Shown: positions 1 to 6,778, counted from the first letter of the stretch. The stretch is 11,414 nt of DNA from Chloroflexota bacterium (GCA_016210395.1 JACQUI010000086.1:1-11414), one strand, 5' to 3'. Notes: generated by a model not told the origin, from the sequence alone. Numbers and translations are program-made.

Positions 1-2408
1 ACCCCCGGGTCAGCCGGAGCTCTGCTCTGGCCAGCAAGGCCACCGGCTACCCTATCGCCCGCGTCGCAGCGAAGATCGCCATCGGCAAGCGTCTGAACGA
101 GATCAGCAACGCCGTCACCGGCAAGACGCTGGCAGCATTCGAGCCGGCCATAGACTACGTTGTCACGAAGATACCGCGCTGGCCCTTCGACAAGTTCCCC
201 ACGGCGGACCGCCGCCTGGGCGTGCAGATGAAGGCCACGGGCGAGGTGATGGCCATTGACCGCGTCTTCGAGGCGTCGCTGCAGAAGGCGGTGCGGTCGC
301 TAGAGCTGGGGGGGAAGTCGCTGCTGTGGGAAGACCCGAAGTGGAACCTGGGCGAAGAGGTCTCCCTGGACCAGCTCCCGCTGCACGCCAACGACCTGCG
401 CCTGTGGGCGCTGATGGCTGCTCTGCGCCGGGGCTTCTCCATCCAAGAGCTGTCCGGGCGCACGGGAATTGACCCGTGGTACCTCGGCGGCTTGCAGAAC
501 ATCGTGGACATGGAGCGCACGCTGCTGTCGGAGCCGCTGTCGTCACGGCTGCTGCGGCAGGCCAAGCGCATGGGCTTCTCCGACGAGCAGATCGGCACGC
601 TGGCCGACCGCCTGCCCGACCAGGTGCGGCAGATGCGCAAGGAGCACGGCATCCGGCCCGTGTACAAGACGGTGGACACTTGCGCGGCGGAGTTCGAGGC
701 GCAGACGCCTTACTTCTACAGCGCCTACGAGCAGGAGAACGAGGCGCTGCCCTTGCCCGGCCCCAAGGCCCTGGTCATCGGCAGCGGGCCCATACGCATC
801 GGCCAGGGGATCGAGTTCGACTACTGCTCGGTGCACGCGGCGTGGGCCTTGCAGCAGGAGGGCGCCAAGAGCATCATCGTCAACTCCAACCCGGAGACGG
901 TGTCCACCGACTTCGACACCAGCGACCGCCTCTACTTCGAGCCGCTGGACGAGGAGAGCGTCCTGGACATCCTGGAGAACGAGGCCGCAACCCCCGACGG
1001 CTCGGCGGGGCAGCCGGCAACGGTGGTGCAGTTCGGCGGGCAGACGGCCATCAACCTGTCGCAGTCGCTGGCGCGGCAGGGCATGCCCATCCTGGGCTCG
1101 TCGGCGCAGGCCATAGACATTGCCTCGGACCGGCACAAGTTCGAAGACTTCCTGGCGCGCCTGGGCATCCCGCAGCCGCCGGGGTCCACCGTCACCTCCG
1201 TGGAGGAGGGGCTGAACGTGGCCCAGCGCATCGGCTATCCCGTGCTGGTGCGCCCCAGCTACGTCCTGGGCGGGCGCGCCATGGAGATCGTACAGAACGC
1301 ATCGGAGATCATCCGCTACCTCTCCTCGGCGGTGGAGATCGGCCAGGGCAAGCCCATCCTCGTAGACAAGTACATGGAGGGGCGGGAGGTGGAGGTGGAC
1401 GCGGAGTGCGACGGCGTCGAAGTGCTGATCCCCGGCATCATGGAGCACATCGAGCGCGCCGGCGTCCACAGCGGCGACTCCATGTCCATCTACCCGGGCT
1501 TGACGCTGAGCCGCCACGAGGTGGACACGCTGGTGGACTACTCGACGCGCATTGCCCTGGGCCTGGACATGAGGGGCCTGATCAACATCCAGTTCATCAT
1601 CATGGGCGCCGAGGCGTACCGCGACCCCGTCACCTACCGGGAGAGCCATCCCCAGGGCGACAACGGCTCGACGGTGTACGTCATTGAGGCGAACCCGCGC
1701 TCCAGCCGGACGGTGCCCTTCATCTCCAAGGTGACGGGCGTGCCTATGGTGCGCATCGCCACCAAGGTGGTGCTGGGGCGCAGCCTGAAGGACCAGGGGT
1801 ACGCAGGCGGGTTGTGGCCGTACAACGGCGTGGTGGGCGTGAAAGCGCCTGTCTTCTCCATGTCCAAGCTGACGGGTGTGGACACCTACCTGGGGCCGGA
1901 GATGAAGTCCACGGGCGAGGTGATGGGCGTGGATGACAGCTTCCGCCCGGCGGCAGCCAAGGCGCTGCTGGCCAGCGGCCTGAGCCTGCGCAAGAAGGGC
2001 GCGGTGCTGGTGAGCATCAGCGACAAGGACAAGCCGGAGTCGGTGCCGCTGATGCGGGCCTTCGCCGAGGCGGGGTACAGCCTGTACGCCACGGAGGGCA
2101 CGGCGGCGATGGTGCGCGCCCTGGGGCTGGATGTGACCATGATCACCAAGCGCCTCAACGAGGGCCACCCCAACGTGGTGGACGTGATCAACGACGGCAC
2201 GGTCCAGGCGGTGGTGAACACCACGGGGCCCGCGACATCCGCGCTGAAGGATGGCTTCGAGATCCGGCGGGCGGCGGTGGAGCGGCGCATCCCCTGCTTC
2301 ACGTCGCTGGACACGGCGCGAGCCGCGGTGGAGAGCCTGCTGCACGGCGACGGGGCGTACCGCGTGCTGCCGACGGCGGAGTACCTGCGGGAGGGGAAGA
2401 GAGCATAG
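1..2408 (+). CDS. carB: Carbamoyl-phosphate synthase large subunit, 5'-truncated by window edge
   Basis: CarB makes carbamoyl phosphate from bicarbonate, ammonia (channelled from CarA glutaminase) and two ATP, feeding pyrimidine and arginine synthesis in the cytoplasm. The frame is open from base 3 (PRVSRSSALASKATGYPIAR), matching E. coli CarB just after the metal-binding Asn near residue 301, so about 300 N-terminal residues lie outside and 801 are seen. Visible in order: the end of the first ATP-grasp half, the linker/oligomerisation domain, the second ATP-grasp half starting near base 1110 (GYPVLVRPSYVLGGRAM; the acidic VIEANPRSSRT near 1681-1713), and the C-terminal MGS-like allosteric domain from about base 1990 (VSISDKDK, ATEGTA, NTTGP). 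An insertion of about 19 residues sits between INIQFI and VYVIEANPR (about 1600-1676) compared with the E. coli and Bacillus proteins. A start at 222 would be a false internal ATG. The gene ends in TAG and is followed by a terminator. Identification is secure. Confidence 0.97.
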   Translation, partial: PRVSRSSALASKATGYPIARVAAKIAIGKRLNEISNAVTGKTLAAFEPAIDYVVTKIPRWPFDKFPTADRRLGVQMKATGEVMAIDRVFEASLQKAVRSLELGGKSLLWEDPKWNLGEEVSLDQLPLHANDLRLWALMAALRRGFSIQELSGRTGIDPWYLGGLQNIVDMERTLLSEPLSSRLLRQAKRMGFSDEQIGTLADRLPDQVRQMRKEHGIRPVYKTVDTCAAEFEAQTPYFYSAYEQENEALPLPGPKALVIGSGPIRIGQGIEFDYCSVHAAWALQQEGAKSIIVNSNPETVSTDFDTSDRLYFEPLDEESVLDILENEAATPDGSAGQPATVVQFGGQTAINLSQSLARQGMPILGSSAQAIDIASDRHKFEDFLARLGIPQPPGSTVTSVEEGLNVAQRIGYPVLVRPSYVLGGRAMEIVQNASEIIRYLSSAVEIGQGKPILVDKYMEGREVEVDAECDGVEVLIPGIMEHIERAGVHSGDSMSIYPGLTLSRHEVDTLVDYSTRIALGLDMRGLINIQFIIMGAEAYRDPVTYRESHPQGDNGSTVYVIEANPRSSRTVPFISKVTGVPMVRIATKVVLGRSLKDQGYAGGLWPYNGVVGVKAPVFSMSKLTGVDTYLGPEMKSTGEVMGVDDSFRPAAAKALLASGLSLRKKGAVLVSISDKDKPESVPLMRAFAEAGYSLYATEGTAAMVRALGLDVTMITKRLNEGHPNVVDVINDGTVQAVVNTTGPATSALKDGFEIRRAAVERRIPCFTSLDTARAAVESLLHGDGAYRVLPTAEYLREGKRA

Positions 2409-2435
2409 GGGGACGGGCAAGCGGGCAAAAGGGCA

Positions 2436-2462
2436 GACATACGAGCATACGGACATACGGAC
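2436..2462 (+). repeat. Short imperfect tandem repeat after carB
   Basis: Three near copies of the unit (a/g)catacg(g)a lie side by side between the carB stop and its terminator. They are too short and too few for a CRISPR or a VNTR call. They may be polymerase-slippage debris in the carB 3' untranslated region. Confidence 0.4.
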
Positions 2463-2500
2463 AAGGGCCTCCTTCCCATGAGAAGGGGGCCTTTTTGTTG
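2463..2500 (+). terminator. Intrinsic terminator of carB
   Basis: A 13-bp stem (left arm 2463-2475, right arm 2482-2494, with two G.U wobbles) closes a 6-nt loop (ccatga) and runs straight into a T tract (TTTTTGTTG). It lies 55 nt after the carB stop codon. Stem, loop and U-run all fit a Rho-independent terminator reading on the + strand, isolating carB from the accessory genes downstream. Confidence 0.88.
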
Positions 2501-2641
2501 GGCTGGCAAGGCGCGCCAGCGATTCGTTTCTCTTTTTTGGGGGGAACGGATCCGATGTCCATAGCAGTTGAGGGCGGCTGGCACGGGACGCCTGGCGCGC
2601 GGTGAAGGCATCGGCTGAACATGGAACGAGGGTAGCAGACT
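2501..2641. other. Intergenic region with a spaced 9-bp inverted repeat
   Basis: No coding sequence is convincing here. GCGCGCCAG (2511-2519) is repeated inverted as CTGGCGCGC (2592-2600), and GGCTGGCA occurs directly repeated at 2501-2508 and 2576-2583, so the stretch 2501-2600 is bounded by related short sequences. GGATCC sits in an 8-bp palindrome near 2547-2554. This could be the scar or border of the accessory block, but nothing recognisable as an insertion sequence or attachment site is present. Confidence 0.3.
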
Positions 2642-2664
2642 GGGGGCGGGGTTGGGGAAGGGGG
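2642..2664 (+). other. G-quadruplex motif
   Basis: Four G-runs of 5, 4, 4 and 5 bases are separated by loops of only 1, 2 and 2 bases (C, TT, AA). Short loops and four-layer runs make this a textbook candidate for a stable intramolecular G-quadruplex on the + strand. It lies about 65 bp upstream of the -35 box proposed for the ATPase gene, so it could affect transcription or mark a recombination-prone border. Confidence 0.6.
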
Positions 2665-2729
2665 CGTGTAGAGAATGTTCAGGTTAAGCCCGGGGAAATT
2701 TGATGCCAACTCAGCCAAGCAAAAGGGCA

Positions 2730-2758
2730 TTGCACCTTGACGCACGCAATGCTATAAC
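2730..2758 (+). promoter_or_regulatory. Sigma-70 type promoter for the ATPase/TOPRIM pair
   Basis: TTGCAC (2730-2735) and TATAAC (2753-2758) are separated by exactly 17 bp, matching four and five of the six consensus bases respectively. Transcription would begin near 2765, giving a leader of about 38 nt before the proposed GTG start at 2803. It is the best promoter match between carB and the ATPase gene. Confidence 0.6.
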
Positions 2759-2787
2759 GGAAGCTGCGAACCGCCCTATTTTTGGTT

Positions 2788-2796
2788 GGGGGAAGG
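2788..2796 (+). promoter_or_regulatory. Shine-Dalgarno site that decides the ATPase start
   Basis: The purine run GGGGGAAGG ends 6 nt before the GTG at 2803. An in-frame TTG at 2782 lies upstream of this run with no ribosome site of its own, so GTG 2803 is the better start. Confidence 0.6.
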
Positions 2797-2802
2797 CACG
2801 AA

Positions 2803-3957
2803 GTGATTTCATCCATTCGCATCGAGAACTATCGGGCGATACGGTCAACCGGGTTCAAGCCTCTTCGGCGGATTACACTTGTAACTGGTCCCAATAGCGT
2901 CGGCAAGACGGCGTTTCTTGAAGCCTGTTGGCTATTCCAGGGAAGACACGCACCCGTTCTATGGTGGAACGCGAACATACTGCGAGGATGGACGCCAGCT
3001 ACAGGCAATCCAATAGAAGCGCTAGGATCGCCGGACCATCCTATCTCGCTCTCCGCCACTGACGAGTCAGGAAACGAAAGCGCTGTAAGCATTAGCATAG
3101 TGGGCGTATCGCAGCGAAGCTTGGGCATTGAACCTCCGGTGCAATCCCAATCTCCAGAACCTATTGTCTCTGGTTCTGCTGGTTCTGGATTCAGTACAAT
3201 TTGGGGTGGCGCCCCAACAGGTACCTTGCCGATTGCTTCTTCGCATCAGGCCACGCGACCCTCCTCTCTTCGCTACGAGGTGTCCGTCACATACAAGGAG
3301 AAGGGGGTGGTGCGCGAGCTAAGAGGGAGGGTCGCCCAAGTTCCAGGAGGGGTGGAGGTGGAGTTTTCGCCTCCAGACGCACCCATAACCTCGCTTCCAA
3401 CGGGCATTATCGTCCCACCGTGGCGCCGCGGTGTGACGGGAGAAGTGATCGACCGATTCTCGTCGTTCGCTAAGCAAGGCGACCAGCGGGAGCTGCTCGA
3501 AGCAGTCCGTGTTGCCGAACCGAGACTGACGCGACTTGAGGTGTTAACAGAGAGCGGCAAGCCTGACCTCTGGGGAACCCTTGAAGGCGGCGTCAGCTTG
3601 CCCGTCAGTCAACTTGGCGATGGACTTGGGAAGCTTATTGCCATATATGTTGCGATACCCCAGGCCCGAAATGGCATGGTTGCAGTGGATGAAGTGGAAG
3701 CCGGCATTCATTGGAAAAGCCTTCCAAGGATGTGGAGTTCTATCATTGAGCTGGCAAACCGATTCGATGTGCAAATTGTTGCCACCACGCACAGCGATGA
3801 GTGTGTTCGTGCTGCATATGACGCGGCGTCTGGGACATTGTGGAAGGACCAACTGGTGCTCCACAGAATGTATCGCAAGGGCAAAGAAATAGGGACTGCG
3901 GTGTATCAGGGAGAGGCATTGGCTGCTGCACTCGAATCTGGGTTTGACGTACGATGA
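2803..3957 (+). CDS. OLD/AAA15-type ATPase, candidate anti-phage sensor subunit
   Basis: A 384-residue ABC-class ATPase of the RecF/OLD-like AAA15/AAA21 group. The N-terminus (ISSIRIENYRAI) is the usual first strand of this group. Walker A is GPNSVGKT (29-36), the signature-like helix is VSQLGDGLGK (268-277), Walker B is MVAVDEVEAGIH (D296, E297) and the switch histidine is in ATTHS (H330). Residues 60-240 form the insertion that replaces the coiled-coil arm in this family and look family-specific. The protein lacks a fused TOPRIM domain, but the next gene starts inside its stop codon (ATGA at 3954-3957) and encodes one, so the two are probably translationally coupled and work as a complex. 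In known systems of this kind (PARIS; OLD/Gabija when fused) the ATPase senses the trigger and holds the nuclease in check. The anti-phage role is inference from architecture. Its base composition is lower in GC than carB, suggesting acquisition by transfer. Confidence 0.85.
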   Translation: MISSIRIENYRAIRSTGFKPLRRITLVTGPNSVGKTAFLEACWLFQGRHAPVLWWNANILRGWTPATGNPIEALGSPDHPISLSATDESGNESAVSISIVGVSQRSLGIEPPVQSQSPEPIVSGSAGSGFSTIWGGAPTGTLPIASSHQATRPSSLRYEVSVTYKEKGVVRELRGRVAQVPGGVEVEFSPPDAPITSLPTGIIVPPWRRGVTGEVIDRFSSFAKQGDQRELLEAVRVAEPRLTRLEVLTESGKPDLWGTLEGGVSLPVSQLGDGLGKLIAIYVAIPQARNGMVAVDEVEAGIHWKSLPRMWSSIIELANRFDVQIVATTHSDECVRAAYDAASGTLWKDQLVLHRMYRKGKEIGTAVYQGEALAAALESGFDVR

Positions 3958-4594
3958 CTCTTAGGCGAGTAGCTAATGACCGACCTTTGCCCAGCGTGGA
4001 GAAAGACCGCCTTCTTTTGGTAGAAGGTCGTGACGAGGTCAACCTGATTGAAGCCGTCGTTGGGGCAGAAGCGCTCCGAAATGTCCAACTCATCGACGCT
4101 GCTGGCAAAGATAATTTCCGCGGAAGCCTAGCCAACATCTTGCTGGATGCCCAAGCGAAGGGAATTGCGGTTAGGAGCATTGGTATTGTGCGGGACGCCG
4201 ATCTGTCAAGCGAGGCCGCGTCAAGTCAGTCTGCTCTGCACTAGAGCACCTGAAGCTGCCGGTACCTTCCAAGCCACGTGAGATTGCTCCGGGCGTCCCC
4301 AACACGGCTATTTTGATTGTGCCTTCGGATTCTGAACCCGGCAGCATAGAAGACCTCTGCTGGGAGTCAATCAAAGACACAAGTGCTGCCAGTTGTGTTG
4401 TTTCCTACCTGGAATGTCTTGCTGGGAAGGAAGAATTGAAGGCTCGGCTTTTGGGCAAGTCACGGGTTCATGCCTATCTGTCATCTCGTGAAGAGCCGAC
4501 CACCTCTGTCGGCCTCGGGGCTAGGCAAGGCTACTGGCCGGTGAATCATCATGCTTTTGACATAGTGCGGGAATTCTGCCGTACTCTTCCGTAG
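3954..4594 (+). pseudogene. TOPRIM-like DUF3226 protein, disrupted by a one-base deletion
   Basis: The first part (96 codons, 3954-4244) has the TOPRIM glutamate in LLLVEGRDE (E24) and the acidic DxD in GIVRDADL (D81, D83), then ends in TAG at 4242-4244. The reading frame that continues the family resumes in another phase without a stop from before 4222: FKSVCSALEHLKLPVP, then ILIVPSDSEPGSIEDLC, ending with a QGYWPVNHHAFDIV-type C-terminus at 4594. Restoring one T between 4220 and 4222 (GCG-TTC-AAG) joins both halves into about 213 residues, the size expected for the family. No homopolymer or slippery site is present, so this is not an obvious programmed shift. It may be a genuine inactivating mutation or an assembly error. 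TOPRIM folds cut or nick nucleic acid with metal ions, so the intact protein would be the likely effector of the ATPase encoded by the overlapping upstream gene. Confidence 0.75.
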
Positions 4595-4599
4595 TTGGT

Positions 4600-4611
4600 C
4601 TAGATATCTAG
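4600..4611. other. 12-bp perfect palindrome after the TOPRIM-like gene
   Basis: CTAGATATCTAG is a perfect 12-bp dyad beginning 6 nt after the stop codon at 4594. It has no T-run, so it is not an intrinsic terminator. It could be a protein-binding dyad or simple chance, as a few such palindromes are expected in 11 kb. Confidence 0.35.
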
Positions 4612-4725
4612 GAAGGCGTCTGGAAACGGGACACAATGAGGCGAGTCGAGGGTGGTCGTGGTGCGCGCATGACGAAGAAGAAAATCGGTACCGTGCTGGA
4701 TGAGGAGCTGCGGCGGCGGGCGAAG
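4610..4725 (+). repeat. Diverged direct repeat, copy A (upstream of dcd)
   Basis: This segment resembles 6336-6458 along its length: both read agga.....gcgt-gga-aaacgg-acaca about 50 nt before an ATG, then encode the same N-terminal motif (LDEELRRR) with near-identical codons such as CTGCGGCGGCGGG. The two copies bracket the dCTP deaminase gene. Confidence 0.5.
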
Positions 4726-4773
4726 GTTGCGGCTGCGCGTGGGGGAACGCTGCACTTGCGCCCTGCGGTTTGA
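4669..4773 (+). pseudogene. Remnant of a ribbon-helix-helix antitoxin gene (copy A)
   Basis: A 34-codon frame begins MTKKKIGTVLDEELRRRAKV, the beta strand and first helix typical of VapB/CopG-like ribbon-helix-helix antitoxins, then departs into unrelated sequence (GGTLHLRPAV) and stops at TGA 4771-4773. The second helix and the toxin-binding tail are absent, so it should not fold as a dimeric repressor. No toxin gene follows. A sister remnant lies at 6399. I call it a decayed toxin-antitoxin fragment on motif resemblance alone. Confidence 0.5.
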
Positions 4774-4783
4774 GGGGCATAAT
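4756..4783 (+). promoter_or_regulatory. Possible promoter upstream of dcd
   Basis: TTGCGC (4756-4761) and CATAAT (4778-4783) are 16 bp apart. The -10 box matches five of six consensus bases. It would give a leader of about 270 nt before dcd, and could also transcribe the small frame at 4889. Confidence 0.35.
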
Positions 4784-4888
4784 GTATGCTGATGTGCGAG
4801 CGGAGGAGGCCGCTGTGGTCAGCGTTGGTTCCCACGGCCCGGCCAGGGGCGCTGATAGTTCGCACGACGTATCTGAAGTTGGGGCGTG

Positions 4889-5035
4889 ATGGACCAACGG
4901 GAATGGCTCGACTTCTGTCGTCGCGATGATCTTTGCCCACGGTGTGGACGCCCCATCCCTCGTGGGACAGGCGTGGGGTCCCGTCTTTTGCAGCATAAAG
5001 TGCTACCAAGCCTTTGCATCTCGAAACACTCCTGA
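4889..5035 (+). other. Small open frame with a zinc-ribbon-like CxxC knuckle
   Basis: A 48-codon frame starts at ATG 4889, preceded by a G-rich run (ttgggg, 4 nt gap). It contains one zinc-knuckle-like motif, DLCPRCGRPIPRG, and an additional Cys earlier (DFC). No second knuckle follows: the rest (GTGVGSRLLQHKVLPSLCIS) is nondescript. It may be the N-terminal remnant of a zinc-ribbon protein, or chance. It ends 23 nt before the dcd start. I do not recognise a family. The whole 4595-5058 interval otherwise holds only the palindrome, the antitoxin remnant and the possible promoter listed here. Confidence 0.25.
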
Positions 5036-5058
5036 AGAACCACCAGAGACCGACACGA

Positions 5059-6315
5059 ATGGCAAGTGACCTAGAGCGATACCAGACCTTAGACGGAGTT
5101 CTCCCCGCGGAGGCTCTGCAACAGGCTATAGAGGAAGGCTGGATAACTGGTGGCGACTACACTGTGCCGCCTGAGAACGTTCAACCTGCTTCCATTGATT
5201 TGCGTCTCGGTTCTATGGCATACCGCCTCCGAAGCAGCTTCCTCCCCGGGAGGCGACGTGTAAAGGATGTGCTGGCTGACAATCAAATGGGGCCTCCCAT
5301 TGACTTACGCGACGGCGCAATTCTTGAGAAGGACCGTCCCTATTTGATTCCTCTCATAGAGCAAGTGCGCCTTCCACCTTGGGTACGGGCACATGCAAAC
5401 CCCAAGAGTTCGACAGGGCGAATAGATGTATTCACGCGTATCATTTGTGATGGGAGTAGTGGCTTTGATCAAATCCCTCAAGGGCATTCAGGGTTTCTTT
5501 TCCTTGAAGTTATCTCGCGATCCTTTACAATCCATGTGCGGGAAAAGCTTTCGCTAAATCAACTCAGGTTGATTGTTGGCAACCCGAAGCCTGGCAATGA
5601 CATTCTCCAAGGGGTGCACATGGAAACGCCCCTGCTGTATTTGTATGAAACAGAAGGACGTAACGCTTGCGCATGTCGCTGGGAGGAGCTAGCTGCAACT
5701 GAAGGGATTTTCCTGAGGGTTGACCTGGTGGGTGACAATCAAAAAATTGTGGGTTATAAGGCCAAAAAGAACAGTATGCTGCTTGATCTGACAAAGGTGG
5801 GCAGCCACCGCATAGAGGATTTTTGGGATACTGTTAGTAGCGACGAAAAGAACAAGTTAATACTGGAACCGGAAGAGTTTTACATCCTCAATTCTTCAGA
5901 AGGGGTGGCCATCCCGCCTGGTTTCGCCGGCGAGATGACTGCATATGATCCAACGAATGGTGAGCTGCGGACTCACTACGCAGGATTCTTCGACCCGGGG
6001 TTTGGGTTTTCACCTGAAGAAGGCATAACAGGCAGTAGGGCAGTTCTTGAAGTGCGCGCTCACGACGTCCCGTTTGCCCTGGAGCACAGGCAGAGAATCG
6101 CTCGCCTTGAGATTGAGAGAATGGCTGAAAGACCCAGGAAGCTATACGGCGTTTCCATAGGCTCTTCCTATCAGAATCAACGCCTTCAGTTAAGCAAGTA
6201 TTTTACACCGCCCACGCGGCGCTTTGAGGGCCAGTTGCCCTTGCTTGACGTTGCTGCCGTGCGCCCAGCAAGGGGGACATCAAGAAGTTCTAGTTCCTTG
6301 GACTTCCTTCCGTAG
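5059..6315 (+). CDS. dcd: Two-domain dCTP deaminase (DCD_N family)
   Basis: This would convert dCTP to dUTP (and ammonia) in the cytoplasm, normally for dTTP synthesis. The 418 residues contain two dUTPase/Dcd-fold halves, like the alphaproteobacterial-type deaminase rather than the roughly 190-residue E. coli enzyme. First half: QPASIDLRLG (42-51), ANPKSSTGRIDVFTR (113-127) and GFLFLEV (E150). Second half: IPPGFAGEMTAYDPTNGE (285-302), AGFFDPGFGF (308-317), GSRAVLEVRAHDVPF (325-339, E331) and EHRQRIARLEIERMAERP (342-359). A serine-rich tail beyond about 385 has no counterpart I recall. ATG 5059 is preferred over the in-frame TTG at 5014 because the typical N-terminus starts close to it, although its ribosome site is weak. 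The gene ends in tandem stops TAG TAG. It lies between two antitoxin remnants, next to a defence-like pair, so it may be a transferred gene or a nucleotide-depletion defence enzyme. The enzyme call is firm; the role is inference. Confidence 0.85.
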   Translation: MASDLERYQTLDGVLPAEALQQAIEEGWITGGDYTVPPENVQPASIDLRLGSMAYRLRSSFLPGRRRVKDVLADNQMGPPIDLRDGAILEKDRPYLIPLIEQVRLPPWVRAHANPKSSTGRIDVFTRIICDGSSGFDQIPQGHSGFLFLEVISRSFTIHVREKLSLNQLRLIVGNPKPGNDILQGVHMETPLLYLYETEGRNACACRWEELAATEGIFLRVDLVGDNQKIVGYKAKKNSMLLDLTKVGSHRIEDFWDTVSSDEKNKLILEPEEFYILNSSEGVAIPPGFAGEMTAYDPTNGELRTHYAGFFDPGFGFSPEEGITGSRAVLEVRAHDVPFALEHRQRIARLEIERMAERPRKLYGVSIGSSYQNQRLQLSKYFTPPTRRFEGQLPLLDVAAVRPARGTSRSSSSLDFLP

Positions 6316-6335
6316 TAGAGAAGCGACTGCCATAG

Positions 6336-6458
6336 AGGATATCGGCGTGGAGAAACGGCACACAGTCGGCAAGCGTGCTGAAAATGTGACGGAAGAGGAT
6401 GACCGCTAAGAAGAGAATCACCACGGAGCTGGACGAGGAACTGCGGCGGCGGGGGAGG
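6336..6458 (+). repeat. Diverged direct repeat, copy B (downstream of dcd)
   Basis: Counterpart of 4610-4725, in the same orientation and about 1.7 kb away, covering the upstream sequence and the first 20 codons of the antitoxin-like frame. It begins about 20 nt after the dcd stop codons. The copies differ by scattered substitutions and small gaps, implying an old duplication or two related toxin-antitoxin loci. Confidence 0.5.
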
Positions 6459-6536
6459 GCGATGCAGCGCTTGCCGTCAGCGAAAACTCTTGACTTAGTG
6501 GTACCATATGCAGTACCGTTTGTATGGAGGAAGTGA
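6399..6536 (+). pseudogene. Remnant of a ribbon-helix-helix antitoxin gene (copy B)
   Basis: A 45-codon frame opens with MTAKKRITTELDEELRRRGR, close to the remnant at 4669, after a purine-rich GGAAGAGG abutting the ATG. After about 20 residues it runs into unrelated sequence that contains the hicAB promoter region, and stops at TGA 6534-6536 just before hicA. The helix-turn part needed for dimerisation and the toxin-neutralising tail are missing. The likely history is replacement of the antitoxin 3' end (and its toxin) by the hicAB module. Confidence 0.5.
6490..6519 (+). promoter_or_regulatory. hicAB promoter with overlapping operator-like inverted repeat
   Basis: TTGACT (6490-6495) is a good -35 box; the -10 is poor (TACCGT at 6514-6519, spacing 18). 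Within it GGTAC (6500-6504) and GTACC (6513-6517) form an inverted repeat with an 8-nt gap. An operator inside the promoter suits the known autorepression of hicAB by the DNA-binding domain of HicB. GGAGG at 6526-6530 is the hicA ribosome site. Confidence 0.45.
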
Positions 6537-6539
6537 TCG

Positions 6540-6776
6540 GTGTCTGACCTGGATAAGCTCATCGAGCGCATCCGCTCACGACCTCCTGTGGCAGATTTCG
6601 AGGATGTGCGTAAGTTGTTGGAAGCCTTTGGATGGGTCCTCAACCGTGAAAAAGGCAGCCACGCGATGTTCACCAAAGAAGGGGAGAGGACGATTTCTGT
6701 CCCCAAAGTGCATGGCCGCAAGGTAAAGCGCGTCTACCTTGACATGATATGTGAAATCCTCGGACTGGATGACTAG
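6540..6776 (+). CDS. hicA: HicA-family mRNA interferase toxin
   Basis: A 78-residue HicA toxin. HicA is a small dsRBD-fold RNase that cleaves mRNA and tmRNA without needing the ribosome, causing growth arrest until bound by HicB. The diagnostic block is intact: KLLEAFGWVLNREKGSHAMF, with catalytic His41 in GSH, then VPKVHGRKVKRVYLDMI (55-70), the basic RNA-binding and final helix region. The N-terminal 18 residues (SDLDKLIERIRSRPPVAD) are slightly longer than in minimal HicA. The start is GTG 6540, supported by GGAGG 9 nt upstream; no ATG is available in frame near it. hicB starts 2 nt after the TAG stop, so the pair is translated together in the toxin-first order usual for hicAB. Confidence 0.9.
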   Translation: MSDLDKLIERIRSRPPVADFEDVRKLLEAFGWVLNREKGSHAMFTKEGERTISVPKVHGRKVKRVYLDMICEILGLDD

Positions 6777-6778
6777 GA

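Noticed and set aside
543..2456. Long - strand open frame (637 codons) opposite carB
   Set aside because: It is Arg/His-rich, without any recognisable motif, and lies antisense to an unmistakable CarB; it is a shadow caused by high GC at third codon positions.
2436..2462. CRISPR-like short repeats after carB
   Set aside because: Units are about 9 bp and contiguous with no spacers; only three near copies.
2700..2897. 65-codon + strand frame overlapping the ATPase start
   Set aside because: It overlaps the promoter and the ATPase N-terminus in another frame and has no family features; the ATPase frame with its Walker A motif is the real one.
4215..4245. Programmed ribosomal frameshift in the TOPRIM-like gene
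   Set aside because: No slippery heptamer, no homopolymer and no evident downstream pseudoknot; a simple one-base deletion explains the sequence.
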